DNA of 64,000 bases from JAJDYQ01 sp965214035 (GTDB taxonomy: Bacteria; Pseudomonadota; Gammaproteobacteria; JAJDYQ01), in contig OZ243932.1 in assembly GCA_965214035.1 (NCBI GenBank), positions 2,108,001 through 2,172,000 on the forward strand, written 5' to 3'. This document shows positions 8,186 through 16,288 of the stretch, one piece after another; the first letter of the stretch is position 1, and every line of letters starts with the position of its first letter. The notes under the pieces were generated by a model that was not told the DNA's origin, searched no databases, and worked only from the letters and a program-made list of their open reading frames with translations. Made by a program: the position numbers and the translations under genes.

Positions 8186-8485
8186 TCAGGTATCTGAAAC
8201 CGTTGGGAGCACCGGCTCAACTTCACGGTGCGGACGTGCAATGATGTGTGCGGCCACCAGACCATCACCGACGCGCTCACAGGCGTCAGCACCGGCACGA
8301 ACCGCCGCATTGACTGCACCGGTTTCACCGCGAACCAGAACCGTAACATAACCACCACCAACGAACTCGCGACCAATCAAACGCACTTCGGCGGCCTTGG
8401 TCATCGCATCCGCTGCCTCAATAGCCGGAACCAGACCGCGTGTTTCGATCATGCCCAGCGCAATACCATAATTATCATTTGCCAT
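8186..8485 (-). CDS. csoS1: Carboxysome major shell protein CsoS1 (BMC hexamer)
   Basis: A 99-residue single-BMC-domain protein that forms the hexagonal facets of the alpha-carboxysome shell. It begins MANDNYGIALGMIETRGLVP and keeps the conserved segments GREFVGGGYVTVLVRGE (pore region) and AGADACERVGDGLVAAHIIARPH. The start at 8485 has an AGGAG ribosome site; the open frame reaches 8560, but that extension is not needed. This is the only intact csoS1 in the window, while related operons usually carry two or three. A hairpin with a T-tract precedes it, separating it from csoS4B. Confidence 0.96.
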   Translation of the reverse strand: MANDNYGIALGMIETRGLVPAIEAADAMTKAAEVRLIGREFVGGGYVTVLVRGETGAVNAAVRAGADACERVGDGLVAAHIIARPHREVEPVLPTVSDT

Positions 8486-8516
8486 TTTGATCTCTCCTAA
8501 AATAATGGACTTGCTG

Positions 8517-8562
8517 TAAAAACGAACTGTGTCGCAACATCCGTCACGTTGCCTTGCCACAG
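8517..8562 (-). terminator. Imperfect hairpin with T-tract between csoS4B and csoS1 (attenuator or processing site)
   Basis: Read leftward, CTGTGGC-n-GGCAAC pairs with GTTGC-n-CACAG and is followed after a few bases by TTTTT. It could terminate part of the transcripts, or protect the 5' end of a processed csoS1 message, thereby adjusting shell-protein ratios. Confidence 0.4.
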
Positions 8563-8575
8563 CCTTCCCGGTTAC

Positions 8576-8830
8576 CTAACTCTTGTCAGGCTCCCAAAAA
8601 TCAATAATGCCGCAGATCGTCAGATCGGCAAGCACCCTGAAGTCTCCCGCCGCATAGCGGGCTGCCGAACCACTCGATGTAAACACCCAGTGCCCCTTAT
8701 GGCATCCCACAGGATCAACCGCCACATGAACCGCATTATTGCGGTCACGTAATACCCGAAGGCTGATGTCATGCAGACCCGGCACACGACGGGTACAGAC
8801 CAGCGGTTGTTCAACCTGCATAATTTCCAT
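8576..8830 (-). CDS. csoS4B: Carboxysome vertex protein CsoS4B (pentamer)
   Basis: An 84-residue CcmL/EutN-type protein. Such proteins form pentamers that cap the vertices of the icosahedral shell. Family segments present are VCTRRVPGL, VDPVGCHKGHWVFTSSGSAAR and ADLTICGIIDFW. Its ATG overlaps the csoS4A stop by one base (TAATG), indicating coupled translation. It is shorter and more diverged than csoS4A. Confidence 0.94.
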   Translation of the reverse strand: MEIMQVEQPLVCTRRVPGLHDISLRVLRDRNNAVHVAVDPVGCHKGHWVFTSSGSAARYAAGDFRVLADLTICGIIDFWEPDKS

Positions 8831-9090
8831 TACCGGTCGTCCTGCTCTGCATCCCAGTGGTCAATGATCCCGACTATTGTCAGATCGCTTGGATATCCTT
8901 TGCTGCCAGCCGCTTCACGCGCCGCAGAACTCCCCACACAAATTACCCAGTCACCCGGTATGCAGCCCACAGCATCAACCGCAACCAGACGCACGTTGCC
9001 ATCCTTAACGACCTGGAGATGTTTATGCTCCATGGCCGAGATACGATTGGTCGCTACCAACGGTTTTTCTACCTGGCAAATTTTCATCAA
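8830..9090 (-). CDS. csoS4A: Carboxysome vertex protein CsoS4A (pentamer)
   Basis: An 86-residue CcmL/EutN-family pentamer subunit. Conserved stretches are QVEKPLVATNRI, VDAVGCIPGDWVICVGSSAAREAAG and SDLTIVGIIDHWD. Its start overlaps the csoSCA stop by 4 bases (ATGA), and its stop overlaps the csoS4B start, so the three genes form one tightly coupled block. Confidence 0.95.
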   Translation of the reverse strand: MMKICQVEKPLVATNRISAMEHKHLQVVKDGNVRLVAVDAVGCIPGDWVICVGSSAAREAAGSKGYPSDLTIVGIIDHWDAEQDDR

Positions 9091-10610
9091 TGTGCCCTTG
9101 TAGCAGCCGTTGCCTTCACCGAAGAATCCAGGATCTCGATCTGTCTGGCCGCATGAATATCACGGATGACCTGCAGGGTGTGCAGCAATCCGCGCTCAGT
9201 CAATTTTCGGTAGCGTTCATGCAGGGCATTCGCTACACGAGCACAGCGTTGTTCAGCGCGCTCACGCGCACCCGGCACATTGCCATGATAGTCAAAGCGC
9301 ACAACAATCGGCACCGGCAAGCCATGCAATACATTCAGGCCGGTAAATATCTGGATGCCGACATCCAGGTCATCTGTTGCCTCTTCAACGGTATTCATAT
9401 ATGAGAAGAAGGTCAGGTTGCGCAACTGAACCTCCTCAAAACCGATACCGACACCGATAAAGCGTTCACTGTGTCCGGCATCTTCATAATGACCGCCGTG
9501 ATGCCGGCGGACATATTCAAGCTGTGACAGATTATTGATCAGCAGGTAGGCCATGAAGCGAGCCATGCCCTGTTGTAACGCGGCACCCCCTTTTTTGCTC
9601 ACCTGTTCAGCAATCCACTGCTCAGCCTCAGCCGCATCCATACCTGAGGTGGCATCATATATATCCAGGCTGTCAATATAATTCTCCAGGTCAATATCAC
9701 CATTGTCGGTCGGCATGTGAATCCGGATAGAGTCTGTATCCGTATCCATGCCCAGCAACAGCCGATCAATCGACGCACCACAGCAATGAGTGTTCTCGAC
9801 AGCCTGACGAAAGCGATTCAGGCAACCGACACCACTCCGTGCCGCTCTGATGGTGTCGGAACCATGTGCCGCACAGCCCAGATGATCAGGATCCATGGAG
9901 CTGTAATGATAAACTACCGCCTTAAGATACTGTGTCGGCTCATCGGCCATGTTTGGCTTGCCTTCACGAAAACGAACCAGCTCGGTACGCACCCACTTTT
10001 CAAGGCTGTCTTCGATATCGAACATCGCGCCCGCATAGGAGCGACGCCGAACTGACCGATACGGCAAACGTAAAACGTAGCGAATGACATGTGCCAGACG
10101 ACCATCTGCGCACGGCGAGATATCCAGCTTATGAAAGCCGCATTGTTGCAGAAATGCCTGAAATTCGCCGTCATCATCACTGCCCAGAGGGTCGCGAGTG
10201 AACACCTCATCACAGAAACGGTAATAAGTCTCAAAAATACACCAGGCAAACAGGCGTCGCATATCCAGCTGCTTGACCCAGGCATCGACCAGCAAATCCT
10301 CTGGCAATGCAAATCCCAGATGATCGCGTGCCATATCCTGTGCCCGAATCTCAAAATCGGCATCATGCTGAATGGCAGATATTTGCTTCAGCGTTGGGAT
10401 GATGGCATCAAACGCCTCTTTAATGCGGCTTTCATAGGCATACAGATGGGCGTTTTCCTGTGTATGCACCAGCGGGTGGCATCCATCACGAACAATGCCA
10501 TGCTCACTGCTTCCCATACGGTCACCCGGACGCACAGTACCGGACGCAGGGCGGCGGCGCATGACGCGGCCCGGCCTGCTGCGTGTCAGACTATTGCGTA
10601 CACTTAACAT
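9087..10610 (-). CDS. csoS3: Carboxysomal carbonic anhydrase CsoSCA (CsoS3)
   Basis: A 507-residue beta-class-derived carbonic anhydrase that converts bicarbonate to CO2 inside the shell. The zinc site of the family (Cys/His/Cys with an Asp-Arg dyad) is intact: C167, D169 and R171 in CADGR, H235 and C246 eleven residues apart, matching the spacing known from Halothiobacillus CsoSCA. The basic N-terminal tail (residues 1-40), rich in Arg, fits the segment that docks the enzyme to RuBisCO. The C-terminal half contains the degenerate second domain with CCGASIDRLLLGMDTDTDSI. It begins 27 bases after csoS2. Confidence 0.95.
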   Translation of the reverse strand: MLSVRNSLTRSRPGRVMRRRPASGTVRPGDRMGSSEHGIVRDGCHPLVHTQENAHLYAYESRIKEAFDAIIPTLKQISAIQHDADFEIRAQDMARDHLGFALPEDLLVDAWVKQLDMRRLFAWCIFETYYRFCDEVFTRDPLGSDDDGEFQAFLQQCGFHKLDISPCADGRLAHVIRYVLRLPYRSVRRRSYAGAMFDIEDSLEKWVRTELVRFREGKPNMADEPTQYLKAVVYHYSSMDPDHLGCAAHGSDTIRAARSGVGCLNRFRQAVENTHCCGASIDRLLLGMDTDTDSIRIHMPTDNGDIDLENYIDSLDIYDATSGMDAAEAEQWIAEQVSKKGGAALQQGMARFMAYLLINNLSQLEYVRRHHGGHYEDAGHSERFIGVGIGFEEVQLRNLTFFSYMNTVEEATDDLDVGIQIFTGLNVLHGLPVPIVVRFDYHGNVPGARERAEQRCARVANALHERYRKLTERGLLHTLQVIRDIHAARQIEILDSSVKATAATRAH

Positions 10611-10637
10611 GTTGAATCCGAGTGTTGATCATGAAAA

Positions 10638-12284
10638 TCAACCACGCGCCCCGCCTGAGTATGTAATCAGCGAGCCCTTATCGGTATTGCCGCTGCCACC
10701 CGTCACCTTGCTGTCCGGAACGGGCAATGCTTCATTGCGCTTTTGTAAAACCGCCATGGTATCGGTCATGCCCATACGTATAGTCGGGTTGCGCAGCGTT
10801 GCCGAACGACCTTCCGTACCGGTAACATGCTGATTGCGCACCCAGTCATTACCCGTAATCTTCAATCCCGCATCCTGGCCTTCGCCGGTGATGCGTGCCT
10901 TGACACGACCGTCAATCTGCTGCGCCACCACCGGCCGATGTTGCCCGGATTGCATCCTGCCGCCAAAGCGTGCCTCTTCGGTGCCGGTCACCTTGCCACC
11001 CGCCATGCCAAAAGGACCGGTAATATCATGTCTGGCTTCATAGCAATTGCCCGTAACGCCGGTAGAGCCTTCCGCATGAGCAGCACCACCGGAAGGCGGC
11101 GTTACGCTGAACTGCTGCCATGGAGCACCCTCAAGTGGCTGAGGAAAGTCCGGGCTCGCCGTGTCTGCCGGCGTTGCCGGACAGGCATCGGCAAACTGAT
11201 CAGCCCCTATATATGGCGTACCGGTAATCGGTTCACAGGAACCTTTCTCAGCACCGGTCATGGCACCACCGACACCCGGCTGCTGACCTGTCATTATGGC
11301 GCCCGGCGTACCGGCCGGAGGGCGCTGACGCGCCTCTGTTTCCACCACCTCCGATGCCTCGCAATATGCAGTTGCCTGATCCAGACTGGCATAAGGCGTA
11401 CCCGTCACTGCCTTGCAGGTGCCAGCTTCATCACCGGTCACCCTGTCAGATCGGCCCGTCATGGTTCCGGTAACCATGTTTCCCGTGTCCGCAAAGGAAA
11501 CATCTGTTTTTTGCTCCTGAGGAGCGGGTGTGGTCTTGCAGAAACTGGCGAACTGCTCCTGACCGATGTAATCATCGCCCGTAATACGGCGACAACTCCC
11601 GGCCTCGTCACCGGTCACGCTGTCGTGGCAGCCAACCATGATCCCGGTTACGTGGCTGCCGCCAGGCGTTGTGCTTGCACCAATATCCGATGCTGCCGTG
11701 TATCGGGTGCCGGTCAGCTCACGATTCATGCCCGACTCATCACCAGTCACCTTCGGAGAATGATCAACACTATCACCGGTTACCTTTTTGCTTTCCATAC
11801 CCGTGTTTTGATCATGACCCCTGCGGTCCACCGGCACGGTATTCATCACCGTGTTACCGGCAACCGGGTTTTTCGAGGGATGAATCCGGCCACATGGACG
11901 CGATGGCTTGCGGCTCGAATCACCATTTTTGCTGCGCTGCTCGCGAATGGCCCTCGATATGTCACGACCGGACCTGCCGGGCCTGCCCAAATGCCGGGTG
12001 TGAGACACATCAGTAGCCATCGTGCCAGGGTTCGAGACAGGGGCTGCCGCCATATGGTGTGCAAGGCCCTCTTGCAGACCAGCCCTGCCATGTAAAGACA
12101 TGGCCTGACGACGAGCCTGGGCCGCCATCCGACCGGTGGTCGCGGACGCATGGACCGCGCTACCCGCCATTCCGGCAGAGGCAACGGCTGACGCAGGCCG
12201 CCCTCTGTCAGTCAGCCCGGCTTTACCTGATGCAGACATTGCCCTGCGTCTCGCCATAACAAGTTCACGAGTTGTTTGTGCCAT
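10638..12284 (-). CDS. csoS2: Carboxysome scaffold protein CsoS2 (short form)
   Basis: A 548-residue intrinsically disordered scaffold joining RuBisCO to the shell. The N-terminal region has two clear RuBisCO-binding repeats (ARRRAMSASGKAGL and ARRQAMSLHGRAGL) and a decayed third. The middle region has about three full M-repeats with VTG/ITG triads and paired cysteines, plus a degenerate one without Cys. The C-terminal region ends in the conserved GNTDKGSLITYSGGARG, which anchors to the shell. It is far shorter than the roughly 870-residue Halothiobacillus protein, so repeats have been lost. ATG 12284 is chosen for its CAGGGA site and the family start MAQTTRELVMARRRA. Confidence 0.94.
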   Translation of the reverse strand: MAQTTRELVMARRRAMSASGKAGLTDRGRPASAVASAGMAGSAVHASATTGRMAAQARRQAMSLHGRAGLQEGLAHHMAAAPVSNPGTMATDVSHTRHLGRPGRSGRDISRAIREQRSKNGDSSRKPSRPCGRIHPSKNPVAGNTVMNTVPVDRRGHDQNTGMESKKVTGDSVDHSPKVTGDESGMNRELTGTRYTAASDIGASTTPGGSHVTGIMVGCHDSVTGDEAGSCRRITGDDYIGQEQFASFCKTTPAPQEQKTDVSFADTGNMVTGTMTGRSDRVTGDEAGTCKAVTGTPYASLDQATAYCEASEVVETEARQRPPAGTPGAIMTGQQPGVGGAMTGAEKGSCEPITGTPYIGADQFADACPATPADTASPDFPQPLEGAPWQQFSVTPPSGGAAHAEGSTGVTGNCYEARHDITGPFGMAGGKVTGTEEARFGGRMQSGQHRPVVAQQIDGRVKARITGEGQDAGLKITGNDWVRNQHVTGTEGRSATLRNPTIRMGMTDTMAVLQKRNEALPVPDSKVTGGSGNTDKGSLITYSGGARG

Positions 12285-12375
12285 GATAAATCCCTGTGCC
12301 CGAACTAAAATGCCCTGATTAAACGGTTGCTCCTGCACCGGCCCGACCAAAACCGGACGATATTCGACTCACCCT

Positions 12376-12717
12376 TCAAGTGCGCCCTTCGTAAACCACA
12401 AAGCAGGAACCCTGAGACTGGGTGTAGTTGTCGTAGCCAGTCAGACGAACATGATGATCAGGAAATGCGCGATGGCAGGCTTCCAGCTCGGCCAACACAT
12501 TCCCCATGTTTTCCTCACCAAAGAAGGGGAGTTTCCACATCGTCCAGTAATGATCAAAGGCATTGTTCGGATGTTCGTGCTCAATCGCCGGTGTCCAGCC
12601 ATTTGCAATAATATAAGCAATCTGCGCCTGTATTTCAGTCGCACTCATTTTGGGCAGAAAACCAAAGGTTTCCAGCGTATTGGCAGTTTCATAGTTACCC
12701 ACATTTAATGTAGCCAT
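12376..12717 (-). CDS. cbbS: RuBisCO form I small subunit
   Basis: A 113-residue small subunit that caps the L8 core. It shows ETFGFLPKMS, IANGWTPAIEHE, YWTMWKLPFFGE and VRLTGYDNYTQSQGSCFVVY, the usual alpha-carboxysomal small-subunit pattern. ATG 12717 is preferred to the upstream start at 12747, which lies nearer the cbbL stop. csoS2 follows after 91 bases. Confidence 0.97.
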   Translation of the reverse strand: MATLNVGNYETANTLETFGFLPKMSATEIQAQIAYIIANGWTPAIEHEHPNNAFDHYWTMWKLPFFGEENMGNVLAELEACHRAFPDHHVRLTGYDNYTQSQGSCFVVYEGRT

Positions 12718-12776
12718 TGTCTTGATCCTCTTCAAATAATCCAGCAAACAGATTTCAATTTATCGGAAGACGCGAG

Positions 12777-14192
12777 TTACACGTCCAGCTTGTCAACAGT
12801 TTCAAATTCAAACTTGATTTCTTTCCAGGTTTCCATGGCGACAGCCAGTTCCGGGCTGCTCTTGGCGGCTTCGGTCAGAATATCGCGAGTCTCTTTTTCG
12901 ATCTCGCGACCTTCGTTACGCGCCTTGACAGAAGCTTCCAGAGCAACGCGATTGGCTGCCGCACCGGCAGCATTACCCCATGGGTGCCCCTGCGTACCAC
13001 CACCGAATTGCAGCACGGAATCATCACCAAAAATAGTGACCAGCGCCGGCATGTGCCATACGTGAATACCACCGGAAGCAACCGCAAATACACCAGGCAT
13101 GGAACCCCAGTCCTGATCGAAGAACACACCGCGCGAGCGATCTTCCGGCACAAAGGACTCGCGAAGTTGATCCACAAAACCCAGAGTTGAGGCGCGATCA
13201 CCTTCCAGCTTGCCGACAACGGTGCCGGTGTGCAGATGGTCACCACCCGACAGACGCAGACATTTGGCCAGCACACGAAAATGGATGCCGTGCTTGGGGT
13301 GCCGATCAATCACCGCATGCATTGCACGGTGAATGTGCAGCAGCATACCGTTATTGCGACACCAGTTAGCCAGACCAGTGTTGGCAGTAAAACCACCGGT
13401 CAGAAAATCGTGCATAATGATAGGCATGTGTAACTCCTTGGCGAACTCGGCACGCCTATACATTTCCTCCGGGGTTGGAGCAGTTACATTCAAATAGTGA
13501 CCTTTACGCTCACCTGTCTCCTGCTCAGCCTTGTGGATCGCCTCAGCAACAAACTCGAAACGATCACGCCAGCGCATAAAGGGCTGGGAGTTGACATTTT
13601 CATCATCCTTGGTCAGGTCCAGACCGCCACGCAGACATTCATATACGGCCCGGCCATAGTTCTTGGCAGATAACCCCAGCTTGGGTTTGATGGTACAGCC
13701 CAGCATCGGGCGGCCATATTTGTTCAGGCGGTCGCGCTCAACCTGTATGCCGGCAGGCGGTCCGCCACAGGTCTTGATATAAGCAATCGGGAAACGAATA
13801 TCTTCCAGACGCAGGTGCTTGAGAGCCTTGAAACCGAACACATTGCCCACCAGCGAGGTCAATACATTAACAACCGAACCCTCCTCAAACAGGTCAATAG
13901 GGTAGGCCACAAAGGCATAGAAAGACTCGGCATCTCCCGGCACATCTTCAATCCGATAGGCACGACCCTTGTAATACTCCAGATCAGTCAGCAGCTCGGA
14001 CCATACCGTTGACCAGGTGCCTGTTGAGGATTCGGCTGCAACCGCCGCTGCAACTTCTTCACGCGGCACACCGGGTTGACCGGTACACTTGAAACAGGCC
14101 AGCAAGTCCGTATCCAAAGGCACATAGTCCGGTGTCCAGTACATTTCGCGGTACTCTTTCACGCCCGCCTGATAATCTTTCGATGAAGCCAT
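12777..14192 (-). CDS. cbbL: RuBisCO form IA large subunit
   Basis: A 471-residue large subunit catalysing carboxylation of ribulose-1,5-bisphosphate. Active-site segments are TIKPKLGLSAKNYG (K169, K171), GGLDLTKDDEN with carbamylated K195 followed by D197 and E198, and HIHRAMHAVIDR, GGDHLHTGTVVGKLEGD and GGTQGHPWGNAAGA. Association with csoS2 and csoSCA places it in the carboxysomal form IA group. It heads the main cso transcript; 268 bases of non-coding sequence upstream hold candidate control elements. Confidence 0.98.
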   Translation of the reverse strand: MASSKDYQAGVKEYREMYWTPDYVPLDTDLLACFKCTGQPGVPREEVAAAVAAESSTGTWSTVWSELLTDLEYYKGRAYRIEDVPGDAESFYAFVAYPIDLFEEGSVVNVLTSLVGNVFGFKALKHLRLEDIRFPIAYIKTCGGPPAGIQVERDRLNKYGRPMLGCTIKPKLGLSAKNYGRAVYECLRGGLDLTKDDENVNSQPFMRWRDRFEFVAEAIHKAEQETGERKGHYLNVTAPTPEEMYRRAEFAKELHMPIIMHDFLTGGFTANTGLANWCRNNGMLLHIHRAMHAVIDRHPKHGIHFRVLAKCLRLSGGDHLHTGTVVGKLEGDRASTLGFVDQLRESFVPEDRSRGVFFDQDWGSMPGVFAVASGGIHVWHMPALVTIFGDDSVLQFGGGTQGHPWGNAAGAAANRVALEASVKARNEGREIEKETRDILTEAAKSSPELAVAMETWKEIKFEFETVDKLDV

Positions 14193-14385
14193 CTCTTTAC
14201 TCTCGCTTAAGGTTATTCAAGATTAAAAATTTTTTCAGAAGCCCCTGCTGAAACCGGCTTGCGGCATGGAGTCACCTGTCTGCGGACTTCCACAGCACAA
14301 AACCGGATACGAGACTTCACATACGTCAGGGGCGCCCCACACCCACTGCACATGGAAGCATACGCTGAAGTTCACATATTTAGCC

Positions 14386-14424
14386 AATCAATATTTTCAA
14401 ACCAACTCATAGAAATAAATCTAT
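14386..14424. promoter_or_regulatory. Two-part motif upstream of cbbL, shared with csoS1D
   Basis: CAATCAATATT (14386-14396) is followed after 12 bases by the dyad ATAGAAATAAATCTAT (14409-14424). The same pair in the same order lies upstream of csoS1D at 15827-15866 with a 13-base gap. The dyad is about 220 bases upstream of cbbL in an AT-rich stretch. It is a candidate operator, possibly for CbbR. The rest of the 14193-14460 gap shows no gene. Confidence 0.5.
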
Positions 14425-14460
14425 AAATCATTTCGCCGCTCATATCAATCGTCTGCCAGA

Positions 14461-15027
14461 CTAATATGCCGCCACCTGATGGCGAATTTGCCGGGTCTTT
14501 TCCACCATGCGATAGGTTGAACGGTTGTTATTGTAAGACAGCACCCTGTACAGCCCCACCCATTTTACTGTATGGGACTCATGGCTGCCCGGCACATCGT
14601 GTGCATCATCGGCTTCCAGCAAAAACCGTATATCAATATGACCATGAGCAGGTGCCTTTGGCGAGGCCGGAATCATGTGCATATCAACATCAAACACATC
14701 GGGGGCGAGCAGGCGAATATACGCACCATCAATGCCACTTTCTTCAGCCGCTTCACGCATGGCCACCCGCAACACATCCGGGTCACCATCGGCATGACCA
14801 CCGGGCTGATACCATTCGTGTAATGTGCCGTGGTGCACCAGCAGCACATGGCTGCGGGCCGGATTCACTACCCAGGCAGAACCGGTAATATGGACAGGTG
14901 CATGTTCACGCTCGAAGCAGCCCGGATTATTTTCAATATATTCAACAGCTCGGCGCACATAGGCTGCCTCATCCATAAATCGGGTACGATGGCTGCGCAG
15001 ATAGTTCAATAAATCCTGACGGTGCAT
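14461..15027 (-). CDS. Nudix hydrolase encoded inside the carboxysome locus
   Basis: A 188-residue Nudix-family protein; such enzymes cleave nucleoside diphosphates linked to another group. The Nudix box is present as GGHADGDPDVLRVAMREAAEES: the catalytic REAAEE helix is intact, but the first Glu of the G-x5-E pattern is Pro. ATG 15027 follows CAGGGA and lies 10 bases after the csoS1D stop, so the two are co-transcribed. The substrate is unknown. Alpha-cyanobacterial clusters carry an unrelated nucleotide pyrophosphatase (Ham1-like) near csoS1D, so a housecleaning role near RuBisCO is thinkable but unproven. Confidence 0.85.
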   Translation of the reverse strand: MHRQDLLNYLRSHRTRFMDEAAYVRRAVEYIENNPGCFEREHAPVHITGSAWVVNPARSHVLLVHHGTLHEWYQPGGHADGDPDVLRVAMREAAEESGIDGAYIRLLAPDVFDVDMHMIPASPKAPAHGHIDIRFLLEADDAHDVPGSHESHTVKWVGLYRVLSYNNNRSTYRMVEKTRQIRHQVAAY

Positions 15028-15037
15028 GATTTCCCTG

Positions 15038-15652
15038 TCAGGTTCCCGCCGGATTTTGCACGGCAGCCATCGCCGCTGCTGCCGCCTCTTCAATATCAGC
15101 CTCTTTTCCCGAGAGGGTCAGGCGCCCATAGGCACCAACTGCCCGGCAATCAACCAGCCTGACAGAGGCCGCTTTCTCGGCCTGATTGGCCGCATAAACG
15201 ATATAGCCGGCAGGCTGGGTCTCCAGGATGAACATGCTTTCCCCCGGAATCATCATGGAACCACCACGATGCTGGCGGTTGATCAGGACTGTATGATCAG
15301 AGGTCATACCGCGAATAATCTCATGCCATTCCACCTCACAACGGTCGCGTTCATCCAGCTCCGAGTTCATGCTGGAAAGCAGAATCTGGCCCGCCTGACG
15401 CACATCGGCCTGCGAACGCGAATGGATGACCATCGAACCAAAAGCTCGCTCCACCACCTGCTGAGTCAACTTCACCTGGGTTGCCTTCAGCGCAATATCC
15501 GTCACACGATGCACCGCCATCCCCGGTGCCACCTCTACCCAGAGACAGGAATCACCCGGAACCGGCGGAAAGCCCTGGGACACGGACGCCATCAGTTCAG
15601 CCAACTGTGGCTGCAGCGAGTCAATGAATACATAGGTCCTGAGTTCAACCAT
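15038..15652 (-). CDS. csoS1D: Tandem-BMC carboxysome shell protein CsoS1D
   Basis: A 204-residue protein with two BMC-like halves. It resembles CsoS1D, which forms trimeric pseudohexamers that stack and carry a large gated pore, proposed to let RuBP and other metabolites pass. Recognised stretches are MVELRTYVFIDSLQPQLAEL, PGDSCLWVEVAPGMAVHRVTD, GESMFILETQP (second half) and VRLVDCRAVGAYGRLTLSG. It heads its own transcript with the Nudix gene, upstream of cbbL on the same strand. Its leader shares a two-part motif with cbbL. Confidence 0.92.
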   Translation of the reverse strand: MVELRTYVFIDSLQPQLAELMASVSQGFPPVPGDSCLWVEVAPGMAVHRVTDIALKATQVKLTQQVVERAFGSMVIHSRSQADVRQAGQILLSSMNSELDERDRCEVEWHEIIRGMTSDHTVLINRQHRGGSMMIPGESMFILETQPAGYIVYAANQAEKAASVRLVDCRAVGAYGRLTLSGKEADIEEAAAAAMAAVQNPAGT

Positions 15653-15826
15653 GGATGATTTCCAGAAAGGCAGGGGGTTGGCATACCGACCGCATGTCCC
15701 TTTGTTCTACTGCGAGCCTCCCGTGCAGGGTCGCTTTGTGAGACTTTCATGGCATTTGTCCGGCTGCTCCGACCATCCAGCGTGCCGGCATGGGAATAGA
15801 TGATAAAGGAAGCCCCCCATGTTCAT

Positions 15827-15866
15827 CAATCAATATTCCGATACGACTGCATAGATAAAGAGCTAT
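15827..15866. promoter_or_regulatory. Two-part motif upstream of csoS1D, shared with cbbL
   Basis: CAATCAATATT (15827-15837), then 13 bases, then ATAGATAAAGAGCTAT (15851-15866). The arms ATAGA/CTAT match the cbbL dyad and 12 of 16 bases agree. The remainder of the 15653-15971 gap shows no further gene. Confidence 0.5.
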
Positions 15867-15971
15867 AGGAGCATGAAGAAAAAAGGAAGCTGCCGTGGAT
15901 TTCGGTAGCATTCATAATGTTGTGTCATTGACTGAAACTGATATGAACTGATTTGATTAAGGAGATGATAT

Positions 15972-16190
15972 ATGAAAACCCACATTGGCTTTGATATGGA
16001 AGCGGCCATTAAGGATTTTCGCAAAGGCAAAGACCTCAGTGGCAAGGATGGCATTTTTACCCCACTCATCAAGTAACTGACCGAAGCGGTCATGCAGGCA
16101 GAGCTGGAAGCACATCTGGCAGCCGAGGCTGATCCGAACCATAAAAACGGCAGCAACACAAAAAAGGCTATTCGTCAAAATCATGATATA
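15972..16190 (+). pseudogene. N-terminal remnant of an IS256 (Mutator) family transposase
   Basis: After GGAG an ATG opens MKTHIGFDMEAAIKDFRKG; an in-frame TAA stops it after 34 codons at 16074-16076, where the family has Gln (PLIK-Q-LTEA). The frame then continues as LTEAVMQAELEAHLAAEADPN and KNGSNTKKAI, the typical N-terminal signature of IS256 transposases, before similarity ends near 16190. The rest of the gene is gone, so this is a dead fragment at the left side of the AT-rich island. Confidence 0.8.
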
Positions 16191-16208
16191 TCCAATTCGT
16201 AATCTCCC

Positions 16209-16233
16209 CATTTTTAGTTGAACTCAGAAGTAG
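16209..16233. repeat. Left copy of a diverged 25-bp direct repeat flanking the island
   Basis: It starts CATTTTTAGTTGAAC. It matches 20907-20931 at 20 of 25 positions, and all five differences are transitions. It could be a remnant of element ends or of a target site; its family was not recognised. Confidence 0.4.
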
Positions 16234-16288
16234 AGTTCTGTTAGATTTGAAGATTCTTTATTTTCAGATTAAGCTTTGAGGGAAGAAA

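Noticed and set aside
10827..12095. 422-codon open frame on the plus strand
   Set aside because: It is the antisense shadow of csoS2; Arg/Thr/Gly/Cys/His-rich composition without domains, caused by the repetitive codons of csoS2.
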